64,000 nucleotides of DNA from Pyrocephalus nanus (lineage: Eukaryota; Chordata; Aves; Passeriformes; Tyrannidae). The stretch covers positions 6,450,001 through 6,514,000 of the forward strand of contig CM076264.1 in NCBI GenBank assembly GCA_038380795.1, read 5' to 3'. The notes beneath the pieces were generated by a model. The model searched no databases. It was given only the letters and a program-made list of their open reading frames with translations, and was not told where the DNA came from. The position numbers were made by a program, and so were the translations under genes. Positions within the stretch are counted from its first letter, which is position 1. Each line of letters opens with the position of its first letter. Below, piece after piece: positions 27,601 through 40,000 of this stretch.

Positions 27601-30339
27601 CTAATTTAAAATCCTTTCTACTTTTAAAAGGGTCCAAAATACATACAACTTTTGGCCGCTGTGTTCCAAGCAAGGGTACCGTGCTGAACTTGAAGCGGGG
27701 TAGTTTGTCCGCGCTGGAAAGGACAGGCTCAGGGCAGAGCGAGAGGTTGAATCTGGTGTGTTATCCATGAGTAACCCAGGTAAATTTCTTTGGTGTTTTG
27801 TTCCCATGCTTCTCTCCTGGCACCTGATCATGTTCTCTGGAACAGAACCATAATTGCCAAATGGAGCTTCTTGTAATTTCTTTTCCCAAGGCAAAAAAAA
27901 CCCCAAACAACTACCAACAAACCAATCAACTCAAAAGGGACTGCTCAGGAATTTTATTTTTCTTTTTAGCAAGGATAGATCACTTGTGTTTTATTACTCT
28001 AGAAAGTCTGCAGAAAGGTAACATTATATGACGGAGTGGAATTTTGTTGCTTTTCCTTATTGGAATGTCATATATAGATACACTCTCTAAAGAGTAGAAA
28101 ATGAAAATCCTTGGACACTCTGAATACTATTTTGTCTTGGTAGTTGCTACCACTTTGAGGCAGCTATTTTTAAAATTTATTTATTTATCTTAATTGTTTC
28201 GGGTTTGGTGTTTGTTTTTTTTTTAATGTTGATCTTAATTACGCTTGGTTGGGCAGGAAAGTTTCTTTATCTTAAACTGTCAGGTTCTCTGTCAGCTTGG
28301 CTGTAACGATAAGTTATACAGTACGGAAAGGAATGTTCTGTATGGTCTGTAGGCATGTAATTCCTTGTGAAGGACCGTGACATGAGTAAAATGCTGCTAT
28401 TTTATGGAATGCTGCAATTTGCAGTGTTTCCTGGTACACTCGGATACTTCCATACGAGATAAAACATAAGCGTTAAAATGTGAAGTGTCTCGTTAAGGAT
28501 TGTTACTCTCTTGTCTAAATCAACCTGTTTTCCAAATAGGAGTATTTTAAGCACTGTGCTGGTAAAGGAAAAAGAGTTTTGCCAAAGAAGTCTGACTTAC
28601 ACTGCTATAAAGTAACAAGAGTGATGATACAGAGTGGACAAAGTGTTAAGGATGAGTCTTAGCAACTATAAAAGCTTTTTATATCCTCTCAGGCCTAGTC
28701 CAACCAAAAAGGTTACAGTAAGACATGTCCTACCCCAGAGTTAGCAGAACAAGGATGGACAAAGGCTCAGGTGCCATGCTACTGGTCACCTTTAGTGCTT
28801 CTTTTTTACCCCCATATAATTACCCCTTAATCACTTTTCTGTTTTCCTGCTCTGTTCAAGCTCCTGCACTGCAATATTGCAGCGTTCCTAAAGTCCTAGC
28901 CAGCCTACTCGTCTTCGTCTCATTTTCTAAGACTTGTACAGGGAAAAGAAGGAAACAGGAGGTTACTCCCCTTCTTAACAGTGCCTTAGGCAGAACCTCT
29001 GTATTGCCATATCACTCTAACCTCTGCTTAACTTCTGAATTTGGGAAACCAAATAAAAGGTACAGAAATTGTTTTCCACAGGTAGTGTGACTGATACTCG
29101 TGTTGTCAGGACTGTGTGCAGTTGGCATGTCCCTGATTAGTCATCTGAAAAAAAATCAAGTTCTTAGTGTCAAAGAAAAATGCTCCTAAGGGTTTGAAGG
29201 TTTGCTGTAATTTTAGTCATTCTACCTGCAATTTTAGTCATTTTATCTTTTTTCTTCTTTACTGACGTGAATTTAAACAGAAAGACTACATGTATCACTT
29301 TCTGTGCAGTAAGTGCTTAGAAGCACTAGTGATTTTTTCTCTATTTATGAGAAGAGAAATGCCTCTAATGTTTGGAGCTTAAATCTGCAATTACAGAAAT
29401 GCGATACTTTCATCTACGTGGTTTGCTCCTTGTAGCATAACAATTGTAGTAGATGTTTTAATTTCAAGCCTTTACCACAAAATGTCATTAATTTTCAAAT
29501 ATCTTGAACAAAGCAGCCAGCACGTGGGAGGTTTTTTTGTTGTTTTTGAGGTAGGCCTGGCCTTCTATCAGGTGATCTGATCTGCTACTGTACCCACAGA
29601 ATAATCCTAAAATTACAGAATAATCCTAAAAATGTCTCAGTGCCTGAAGTGTCAGCTATGATGGGCATTTGTTAAGTTTTTGGTGGGCTTGTAGGTTTTT
29701 TTTTCCGGTGAAGGGGTAAAACTGCACACCACCTCATTAGAGCAATGAATAACATTACTCCAAACAGAACATACTTTGCTGCTATGAAAACCAGGAAACT
29801 TGGGCTACTTGTGACACGACTGTCTTTATAAAAGCCTGTTTGAGAATTTACTTAGTTCATTAAAGAAGTGTTGGCTCCTTTTTTTTTTTTTTGAAAGCCG
29901 TTTTGTAAGAAAGGGATTAAAGCAAGAGGCAATGAAAGAAACGGGAGAGGAACGGGTGTCCTAAGGTGTAATCAAGGAGAACTGTGGGAGCACTGGGAGC
30001 TGGCAAAGAGGGAAAGGGGTGATTAGGTGTCATGCTGCAGTGGCTTTCCTCATCCTCTGACCACAGTGCTGCTGAGATAATGCAGCGGCAGAAGTGCGGG
30101 AATAACCTCCAAGCGAATCCAGCAAGCTTGGTGCGAGTACACATGCTGCTGTGAGATGATTTCTAGGAGACCTCTGGCAGAAAGTAGAAAAGGTAGAAGC
30201 GAGTGGTGTGATGGTGAGGGAACCTGTCTGTCGGAATGCTTGAATAGTGTGAGATTCCCTTGCTGCTGGGACTCCAGTACGTTCTCACGTGCCTGCGAAC
30301 ACGTTCTCTAGGCTGTGCCACTGGAAGAGCTGAACCACA
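24670..30339. other. ABHD18 3' UTR followed by intergenic DNA
   Basis: No coding exon or familiar repeat recognised. Plus-strand AATAAA occurs at several points after the ABHD18 stop; the copy at about 27294, followed by a T-rich stretch ending near 27350, is one plausible polyadenylation site, and others lie near 25716, 26573 and 29053. Open frames here are short and have no recognisable similarity. Direct repeats of about 18 bases occur near 29598-29636. Confidence 0.5.
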
Positions 30340-30707
30340 GAAGCCCCCTTCGCCTCAGCGAAACGCGTTCCTCCTCCTGGCGCACACCGAGACCCTCGCC
30401 GCCTCGCACAGGTGACGGGCCAGGCGGGCCTGCAGGATCCGAAATGTCCGAAAGGCCCTGGAAAAGCGCCCGGCCCATGAGCTCACGGGCGCACGGGAGA
30501 GCCGCGGGTCCCTCCCCCGGGCGGGCGGGGCCGAGGCGGCGCGGCCGGAGTGCCGCCCGTCCCCCGGCAGGGCCGCCGCAGGTCGCGGCTGCCCCTTTCC
30601 CCTCAGCGCCGCTCGCCCCCTGCGGCCGCAGGGAAGGTGGAAGCCACCACCGGAGCTCGGCCGGGCCGGGGGCGCTGAGTGTGGCTGCGGGGCGGGGCGG
30701 GGCGGGA

Positions 30708-30731
30708 AGGAGGAGGAGGAGGAGGAGGAGG
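30708..30731. repeat. (GGA)n microsatellite in the LARP1B promoter
   Basis: Eight AGG/GGA units next to the G-quadruplex motif, about 70 bases upstream of the predicted start codon, so probably in the 5' UTR or core promoter. Confidence 0.85.
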
Positions 30732-30802
30732 CGGGTCCCCCTTCCCCCGCCTTGGGCTCCTCGCCTCAGCCGCCTCGGCTGCGGGCCCTCCGGCGGCCGG
30801 GC

Positions 30803-31049
30803 ATGTCCGCGGCGCAGGTGTCGGAGCAGCGGGGCTGGGGGGCGGCGGAGGAGCCCCGGCGGCCCGGGCCCGGCTCGCCCCGCGGGGAGGAGGAGGAGGA
30901 GGAGGCGGTGGCGACGGGGGAGGAGGAGGGCGGCCGGAGCAGGGAAGCCCCGGCGCCCAAGGAGAACGCGTGGACGCGGCGCAGAGCCCGGCGGGACAGC
31001 CCGTCCCCGCCCGCGGGGCCGGACGGGCGGCTGGGACCGCAGGAACCAG
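30803..31049 (+). CDS. LARP1B: LARP1B coding exon 1 (N-terminal extension)
   Basis: ATG at 30803 has G at -3. The exon encodes [13 protein letters not shown], a Glu-rich stretch (from GAGGAGGAGG repeats) and [11 protein letters not shown], which resembles the KVNPWTKN region of LARP1. It ends with CCA G|GTGAGG, and the leftover G joins AA of the next exon to make Glu. Evidence for coding is the phase match and similarity to LARP1; the exact start is less certain. Confidence 0.75.
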
Positions 31050-34000
31050 GTGAGGCGCCGGTGGTGGGGGAAGGGGGAGAGTCGTGTGGTGGCATTATTG
31101 AATCGGAGTGATTTTTTTTTTTTTTTTTGCTTTTGCTTTCTGCTTTTTTTTTTTTTTGCTTTCCCGGAACGCAAGGCGCGTGTGTTTTGTGGGCAGCGGA
31201 GCTGGGCCCGGGCGCGCTGTGTTTGACATACATGGGCAGAGGAGGGAGGCGGACGGGGACGCGGCCGGGGCGAAGGGAGCGCCGTGCTGGCCGCCGGCTC
31301 CCGGGGATAGCGAACGGCCTGGCGGTGACCTCCGGCCGGCAGATACAGGGCTTGGTCACCTACTCGCCTCGCTTTATTGCTGCTCCTGAGGAAATACTGC
31401 TTTTGCCGCAGCGCTTTTCTTTTTTCTTTTTTTTTTCTTTTTTTTTTTTGGTTTTTTTTCGCTAATTATACAGCAAGGCCCTCGGAACGATCCGTTACTT
31501 GGGTTTCTTTGGTCTCCAGAAGATTTGGATTGTGGAGGCTCTAAATGTTGGCAAAAGCAGGCTAGTTTGCCTTGCTCCCGGGATTCGGCGTGTTTATGTG
31601 GAAAGAGCGAGAGCAGCCGCGGTGTAATTTTCTGGCCTTTAATCACTACATGTAAGATAAAGCTGCTTTATAGGCACCACGCTGGCTGAACAGGCATATA
31701 TGGCTTTACAAAGTTGGTCGCCAAAGACCCGACTTGAAATTGTCCGGCTTTATGCTTAGGCTAGCAAAGAGTTCCTAGAAGTTAGCAGCCTCCTGGAGTA
31801 TTGTTCTTGGCTGCAAGTAAACTGCTGACATCAAAATAAGTATTTCAGCCTGCGCCTCCTGAGAATTTCGGTCTCAGCACTTGTTCCTGAAGACACCTGA
31901 CAAACCTTTGTGTGATCTCACAGTCGCTTTTATCCTTGGGTTAAACGCATACTTCTTCACAAAGAGAAATATATAATTTATAGTTTCAAGTATACAGGTC
32001 AGACAGACAGAGACCACATTCCAGCCCACAAAATCTCTACTCACTCGAGGAGCAAACATATTGCCATTTTGGCAACATATGTACTCATCTTTATCATATT
32101 AACTGTTTTGTTTGTGTGTGCTGACACGCTCATAAGTACCTATTTATGCGGAGCTTCCACAATCCGGCTTGCTGGGCAGCACCTTGTGGTCTGGTCCATT
32201 CATGAAAGAAGACTTGTCACTCATTTTATAATAATGAGACAGCAGAAGCCTTGGGAAAGCTGCTTTTGTTGCATTAGCACCTTGTGTTTCACCTTCGTAA
32301 AGTTTACTTTTCCATTAAAGATAAAGCGCACCAATAGTTGCTGAGGGAAGGAGAAGGCAGGCAGCAGTGAGTTCATACACACACGTTGTGTTGTTAATTT
32401 GTTGATTTTGGAGAACTTTAAAGTATTTTTCTTCTGTAAGAAGTTGTGCTTGCCATTTATGAAATTAATATCAAACCGAGTAGTTGCACTAGAACGTGTT
32501 TTTCAGTGGCCAGGTGTATAACTGAGAAAATAAAAGAGTCGGTGCTGCTGGTATTGCCATTGGTGAAAAACATATACCAGGGTGTGTGTTTTGGTTTGAC
32601 CACCACCAAAAGAACCACGAGGTAAAAGAAAAGGCAGCTGATCTTTCCAGGCTGTTTGAAGGAAGGAAGGAATTGCCATGTGCCTCCACCTGCAACAAGG
32701 GATGTATTTTGAAGTAACTAATTGCACGTTGGCAAAGCAAAATCCGTCACACCAGGCCCTTATGAATGTTGTAGTATGGAAATTAGTCATGTGAAATAAT
32801 AAGTAGATGAGCAGAAATGCTACTGGGATGGAATGTAAAACTATCCGTAAAGAGGATAATAAAATGTAAAAGAATCTCACATCAAAGCGGTGACTGAATC
32901 CTGTTTGACTTGTTGATCCTGGCTTAATTTGTTGAAAGTTTCCTGAGAAGTGCACATATGGTATGTTCAGTGATCGTTACACGCTGGAGAAAACTGACCC
33001 CGGTCTGTCATCTTTGGACTTTCAATTTAGGATGGGATTAGTTTGTAACAGAGGCAAACCTGTCTCTTGTTAGCGAAACAAACTGTAGTGCTACCTGACT
33101 CTAGAAGGAAAATGTAATGTGAAAGACTTAACATTTTGGCAGAAGAATTTGGTGTTGTTACTACAATCTGTCATATTTTTGTCTCAAACACATTAGTAGG
33201 TTTTAATAGTTACAGTAAGCCAAACACCCAGTGCAAACATATCTAAATTGTTCATTGGATGTTCATTACCACAGTGTTTCTGGCTAGGCCTCCTGTTAAA
33301 CTTCTCTTTTAAGCAGAATAATTTCAGAATCATACAGCTACTGTTACATCCTAATTTGCATTAAACTCCTGGAGAAAGACTCGTATCAGTATAAAACTGC
33401 TAGTGAAATTAATAGGTTTCTATCTAATTCGGGAAGAATTGTCTCACTGGAAGGATGGTCAAGCCTTGGAACAGGCTGCTCAGGGAGGTGGTGGAGTATC
33501 AATCCCTGGAAGTGTTCAAGAAATGACTGGGTGTGGCACTTGGAGCCATGGTTTAGTTGACAAGGTGGCATTCCAAGGTTGGACTTGATGACTTGGAGGT
33601 CTTTTCCAGCCTTAATAATTCTGTGGTTCTAGTCCTGGTGATTGTGGACAGAGGGAGTTAGATTTACCTATCTGCCACATAAATCATTTGCCCAGGATGA
33701 AATTGCTGAAATGGTTTTATTTCAAAGGTTCTCCCACCTCTTTGATGAGACCTCAAGCATTGCCCTTTATGTAAGGTTGCAGAAGAGGATCTGAATGGCA
33801 GGTTCTCTGGCCTTTGGGTAGCTGATGTGGGTCTCTAATGACTTAACAGATAATTATTCAAAAATTGCTTATGAAATATATGAAAATATTCAGTGAAGCA
33901 AAGTACTTGTGCTAAGGAAGTGGTTAAAGTGGGTTTGCTTCCTAGTGTGCTTGAATGATGTAGTTAATTAAAACAGGCACACACTTCATTCCTTTATTTT

Positions 34001-37000
34001 GTGCTCAGTTTGTCTTTCTTCGCTGTGTTTATTTCTGGGCATCAAAGAATATGTTTTATCTGTTTGATATTTTGGTAGCAGAACCAGTTCACTGTAGTGC
34101 TGTTGAATAAATTAATTTGCTTTAGTCCGATAGCAAAACAGGTTGTAAAAGTACAGTTTAGTAAAGATATATGAGTTGCCAGGAATGGCAAGCTTTGGAT
34201 TAATGAATTTGTAAATTATCTGATTATCAGATTTTTTGAGTGTATCTAAGACAGGTTCTTATGAATGCACTGAATGTTTTAACAGCAGCTTCTAAAAATT
34301 ATTGCAAGAATTATCAGAAGGTACAATATTGACAGTTACCCCAACCCTGAAGGGATTGAACACGTGATCTTTACAAAGCTGCTGTCTGTGTTTTAGTTCT
34401 ATATAACAATGTGTAATTTTGTATAGTAGATTTTTTTTGTTTGTTTGTTTTAAATTTACACTGGAGACCTTATGAGACAGAAACCCACCTCTCTTACTCT
34501 AACACCTTTTAGACCGTGAAACTTTGGCAGAAATTGAGTCAGAAATTGCAGCTTTCTGGAAAGAAGCTAAAAACAAACAAAAAAACACGTTGAGAAATGA
34601 AATGTAAGGAAAATAAATAGTATAGTGGTGAATCAATCACATATTGTGTGCTTTTTTTCTCTATTGCTTGTTGTATTGAAAAACTGGTTTTGAGTGGTGG
34701 AAGGATGCAGGTGTCATAACTCACTGCCCTGGTTAGTTGTTCAAGTGGTGTGGAGAAGGTCAATTTTAATATAGTTTTTGCTATAAAGTGCTAGAACTAT
34801 TGTAGAACAGGATGGTAGCATAATAACTGGGATTCTTTTATTATTTCTCAGACTCTTGGCTCTAAATCCATCCTTTAGATTTAAATTATTATATTCTCCA
34901 AGGGATTATTTTGTCACATTTGCAATACTTTCACATTTGTCTGTTAAAACAATAGATTCAAGCATAGCTTACCTTGTTTAAAAATGGAAGATACTGTCAA
35001 GTTTCAAACTGAGCATTGAAAAGAAAATGTTGTACCAGTTAAACAAACATGTTCCACTCAAGTTTTGAAGAGCTGTTTTGCTGGGTGATTTCAGCTGCCC
35101 CCTGAAGCACTTCTGGTATTTATGTGTGTTGTTCCTTCACAAAAGGAAACCCACATGCAGTCCAAGTAAAAATAAAACTTGAATATTGTCTAGAAAGCCT
35201 CGCGGCATAAACTGTGCTTGTATCTAAATTAGAATGTGTTCCACCTATTATGAACAGACTTTGCTTTCAGAACAAATTGGCAACATCATCCCCTCCTTAT
35301 TCATCAGGAAAAATTACTTGCTGACAAGTTATTTGCAGAGCTTCAAACCATCCATTCTGAAGTCCTGCTACTGTAGGTGTAGTTTGCCTTATGATCAGCA
35401 GTACTTTGGGGATACATCTTAGGTGCAAACTTTACTCCTTTTTTTTTATCTCTGCACAGCCACTCAGTCTGCTTTTCCTTCTCTGTTGTCATTGTCCCAG
35501 AGGATTGCTGCAGTTTTGGTGGTTCCAGGATTTATTTTTCATTTTTCAGACCTGTCATTCCTTGTGTCTTGACATACTGCACTTGGCGTGTTTGCACAGC
35601 CACATCTTTCTACAGAAAATACCTTGTATTAGCATGGTCTACTAAGAGACTTGGAAGAACCATAATAAAAAGGGCTTTGAAAGCTGATTTCTGTTTTCAT
35701 GTGGATGGCATCTCTGCTGGATGGAGTTCTGTGATTGAAAGGAGATCACTGACAATTAAACTGCCTCATCCTTGACTTTATTTAATTCCTCCCACACCCT
35801 CTAAACTCAGCTGAAACCCAGCAAGGAAAGTCCTTGAAGATAACTGAATTGTTTTATCAACACTGCATGCCACTAGTAAACAGGTTCCTTGTAGCATATG
35901 ACACAATAAACCATTTTAATACAGTTAGGTTGGAATAATAGTTAGTGAAATAATTTATTTGGAAGGACTTGCTGAATTCTGCTGTAGCCACATACTAAAG
36001 ATGCCATTTCTGGGTACTCAGCGCTGTTCTGTGATGATGAAACCAAACCTGGAGTGATGTGAAGCACAGAGGTTTTATCTGAACACAGTCTAGAGAAAGT
36101 TTTGCCTGAACTGTGGCTTTAGGCTTGTTCATGCCAACAGAACAGATGTGACCTAGGTAAAACCTTTAAGTGATCAGTTGTTACATTCTTTTACTCTGCC
36201 ACCCTCCTTTTTTGTTTTTCCTTCCCCTTTATCTTCCCTTTCGTGCTTCACGCTAAAATGCAGCTCCCACGTGATAAGTCCTAGAAAGCCAGCCAGGAAA
36301 GATCGGTTCAGTTGGGAGGACAAGGAACTCTGTGGATTTGTTGTCAGGTAGGGAAGTTCAGAGTGTGATGAGATATCAAGCCTTTGAATTCGCAAAGGGC
36401 ATCGTCAGCCAGGAGGTGTGTTGCCTAACGTTAATTTTCTTTTTGTTTAGTTTGCAAATGCATCTTCCAAGTCTTTCCCTATCCATTCAGATAGAAGAGA
36501 TTGCTTAGAATCAGATAGCCTCTTCTGCTGCCTGGCATAATATCCCATGACTAAGATAGTGCAGCAGCATCGAGTCTTATGTTTTCTGAATCCCTTGCTA
36601 CGCCCTAGTGACACACAGAGCAGAAGTTCTGACAGGGCAGTCCTGCAGCAGCAATTTTAAGCAAAAAGTGCTGTGAGATGAAAAAAGGGCTTCAGTAAGG
36701 TAATTGGGCAGAGATGGGTGTTTACAGCCGTGCTATGGCCAGTCGGTTTACCTGCACAGGTAAGTGGCAGTTCTCTCGGAGAAAATTACAAATTTGTTTG
36801 CTGCTCCACCCCCACAGCCGTTTGTCTTGTTTTGTAAAGGGCAATTAGTTTGCTACTGAATGACAAGCGAAAAGCAGGATTACACTATCACCGTATGTTT
36901 CTAAAAGCTCTCAGTATAAAGTTAATTATTGAGGCTGAACGACACAAAAGAGGCAGTTTGGGGGTGTGTGTTTTGTTTTCAAAAGTAGGTTCTCAGAAGA

Positions 37001-40000
37001 GGCGAATCCTGCTGGTAAATGGTGTGGCCAAGGTGAACGGGATACGCTGAATTCACGTCCTGTGAGATGTGCAAGTTGCATATAGCATATCCATGAAATA
37101 TAATTTGGATTAACTATAAATTATATTAAAAGTTACAGCAGAATGTGCAGGGTGCATTAGCTTGCGCTTCTAACATCCGCAGTGTATTCCAGGAAGCAGG
37201 CAGAGAGGCTTTTCAGAGTCACTGAGGAATGAGGGTGGGGTTCCCAGTGTGAAGCTGTGATAAGGAAGATTAGTCACTGGATGTGGAAGAGATAAAGGTT
37301 GAGGAGGTGATGTTATCCCTGTATTAAATAATCCAGTGGTGATGTTAGTCATGCTCAGTGTTTCAAGCTCGTCCTGCAGTAAAATACTGAAGAGTTTCAA
37401 GGAATGGTGGTGACCACTTCTGTATGGAAAAACATGCACCGGGATAACCAGGCCTTAACAGAAGTTAAGAGATGGTTTCCTCTTAACTGTCAGCTCTAAT
37501 CTCCAAGAAGAATTGCCAGGTACTAATGGGTTTTCTTCCCCTGAATTCCCAGTGCAAAAAGTAAAATGCAATTGAGAAGGGAAGGGAAAAATTGCACAGA
37601 ATAAGAAAATCAGATTCATATACAGAAGGGTAATTGCACACCTGCTAAGACATAGAAAGTTTAAATAGAATTTTTTTCCCCAGGGTAGGTTATGGATCCC
37701 AGATTGTTAGGCCAAATAGCGTTGCTTATTAGAGAGTTTTTTCCAAGCATTATAATAATTTCTGATAGAAGTGTAAGTGACTCTTGTTCAGGAGATCAGG
37801 TGGGATCATCATTATAAAGTTTAGACCTTAACTTAACATGAATCTGAAAATGTATGTGTCAGCTTATTGTGAATGGTCGTATTTATCATAAACATATCCA
37901 TTGTGGAATTTGGCCATTAAAATTTATCAGTCTTAATGTAGTTTTATAGTAATTTTCTCTTTTAATTTTTTTTTAATTGCCTTGGTTTGATTTTGAGCCA
38001 TATGGCTAAACTTTATTTGGCATTTGAGTAATTACTTTTAAAAGGAAATTACTAGGAATTTGGGAATATGTCATTGCTTCTGTGGGGCTTTTCATGCTTG
38101 CATAAGGATAGATTTCATAAATTCTATCTTATAAATATAGTTTCTACTAGGAGCACTTCTTAAATGTGCTTCGGGGCCTTATTTCCTTTGCTAGTTCTTA
38201 AGTTAAAATACCAGCATTTTGAGACAGTCTTGACCTTATTAGCTGAACAAATGTCTAAATACAGTGTTAGGCAGTATCTTGTACACCTGCTTTTCAAGAG
38301 TATTTGCACCTATTTAAATGTGACTTTTTCAGACTTTATGGAAATGTTCATATCGAGGCCTCTCAAAAAAACCTTTGGTGTGGTATGATAGATGGTTACA
38401 TGGAGTTGTTAACTTAAATGGAGTTGTTAACTTACTCATTTAAAGTGCAGTCTAATTCTTCACCTGAAAATATTTTTCCTTCCTTTTCAGAACTCAGAAA
38501 TTCCACTATAGTTATAAAAGCGGCAAAACCCAGGACAAGGAAATGCAGCAAGGTTTGTGTTTCTGGCTGTAAATATTCAATATGGTAAATAGCTGATAGC
38601 AGTGTAATAAAAAGATAACGAGGTATTTTGAAGTTACAAGTGGAAGTGTTATGTTCTGCTTTGGTAGCAGATAATTTGGAAGACAGAGACAAATAAAAAA
38701 GGAAGGGAAATTTAAAATGAGGAGGGATGCTGGATTGATGTATGCACAAGGAATAAAGAAAAGTGCCTCTGTTTTAAAAAAACACAATAGGGTTACATAA
38801 AAAAAGAGAAGGGGCTGCAAAGAAACAGCATCACTTGAGCACAAGTGGTGCTAGATTGGTTTTGGAACTCCTTTTTGCATATGATGTGATGTGTGTCCTT
38901 TATGTGCATACAACAAAGAAACACTGAATCCTTTTATTGAAAAATTAAGTTTCTAAAATTTTGCACAGCCGCCCCTTTTTTAAGTTGGTCCTCAAAGGTC
39001 TTCCAAAAACTAAAAGCCTTAAGCAGTAGACACCTTTAAATCAAATAGGAAGCTATGTGTAAGGCCACATTTAATCTGACAATTGTTTGTGTCTGCTCAA
39101 AACTCATAAGACCTCTTTCAAGATCTGTACGTTTGTCTTCTGTTGCATTTCTTGTCTTTTAAAACTGCTGCTTCTAACCTTTCTGCTCCAGGGGGTAGTC
39201 TGACCATCTGAGTCATGACTGATGTTTTTTTTGTGTGTGTGTTAAAAAGGACTAAATCAAGGAAGTAATAGAAACTGTTTCCCATCTTTGCAGGCTGATG
39301 ATTTTGGTGATATCATGAACTGGCCGACACCAAGCGAAATAGCAAACAATGAAGTGAGTATCCTTTGTTATCTTCAGTATTATTTTTTTTTTAAAGCCAT
39401 GTTGACTTACCTGTTTCATACTGTTCTCCCCAGAGCGTGCTTTTGGTGTTGTAGGGTTTCAGCAGAACTTTTGCCTATAATTCAGGATACTGTTGCGTGC
39501 TCTACTGTCAGCACTGGTAGTGGAACTTCTGAACCCTTCACAAGCCCACACTATACACTCTGTTTATCTTTGGTGGTGTACCATGGACATGCAATGTGCC
39601 ATATCCATTTACTCCGCTGTTTTAAAACTTTAATTTACCTTTTCTGCTGTTTTTATCTGTTCATGCACAGATGAGAAGGCCTTTGGAGTTGTGAACATGC
39701 TGCCCTCTTCTAGGGCTGAGTGCTTTGTGCCTGTTGTCTTAAGGCAGCTTAGTTATCCTATTCCTCTGGTATATTTCCCCCCCCTTTTGGATTTTAAGTT
39801 AACATCTATTCCATCAAATTGTCTTCCTTTTATCTCAAGTGATAATTGCATAATATATTTGAGATCTCTTTGATGCTACTTGAAACAAGAAGAGAGCACA
39901 GATTATTGTGGGTGAAAACATTTCACTCTGCTATAGTTCTGCATCAGCATCCCTGTGATGCTTTGACTATTTTCTTGGTGAGGGAAACCAGAACATTTGG

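Larger units (their letters stand above)
30340..31370. promoter_or_regulatory. LARP1B: CpG island, LARP1B promoter
   Basis: About 1 kb of GC- and CpG-rich DNA containing the LARP1B first coding exon. No TATA box seen. GGGGCGGGGCGGGGCGGG at 30689-30706 provides overlapping Sp1-type GC boxes and a four-tract G-quadruplex motif, directly followed by a (GGA)n run at 30708-30731. Open frames on both strands are a by-product of base composition. Confidence 0.85.

Noticed and set aside
30308..31465. Long open frames of about 200-300 codons on both strands around the LARP1B promoter
   Set aside because: Base-composition artefacts. Only the frame from 30803 to 31049 connects in phase to LARP1-like sequence.
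36026..36080. C/D-box snoRNA-like pattern (GTGATGA then CTGA about 45 bases later)
   Set aside because: The terminal stem has only about four pairs with mismatches next to the boxes, and I cannot identify a guide target. Such box pairs are common by chance.
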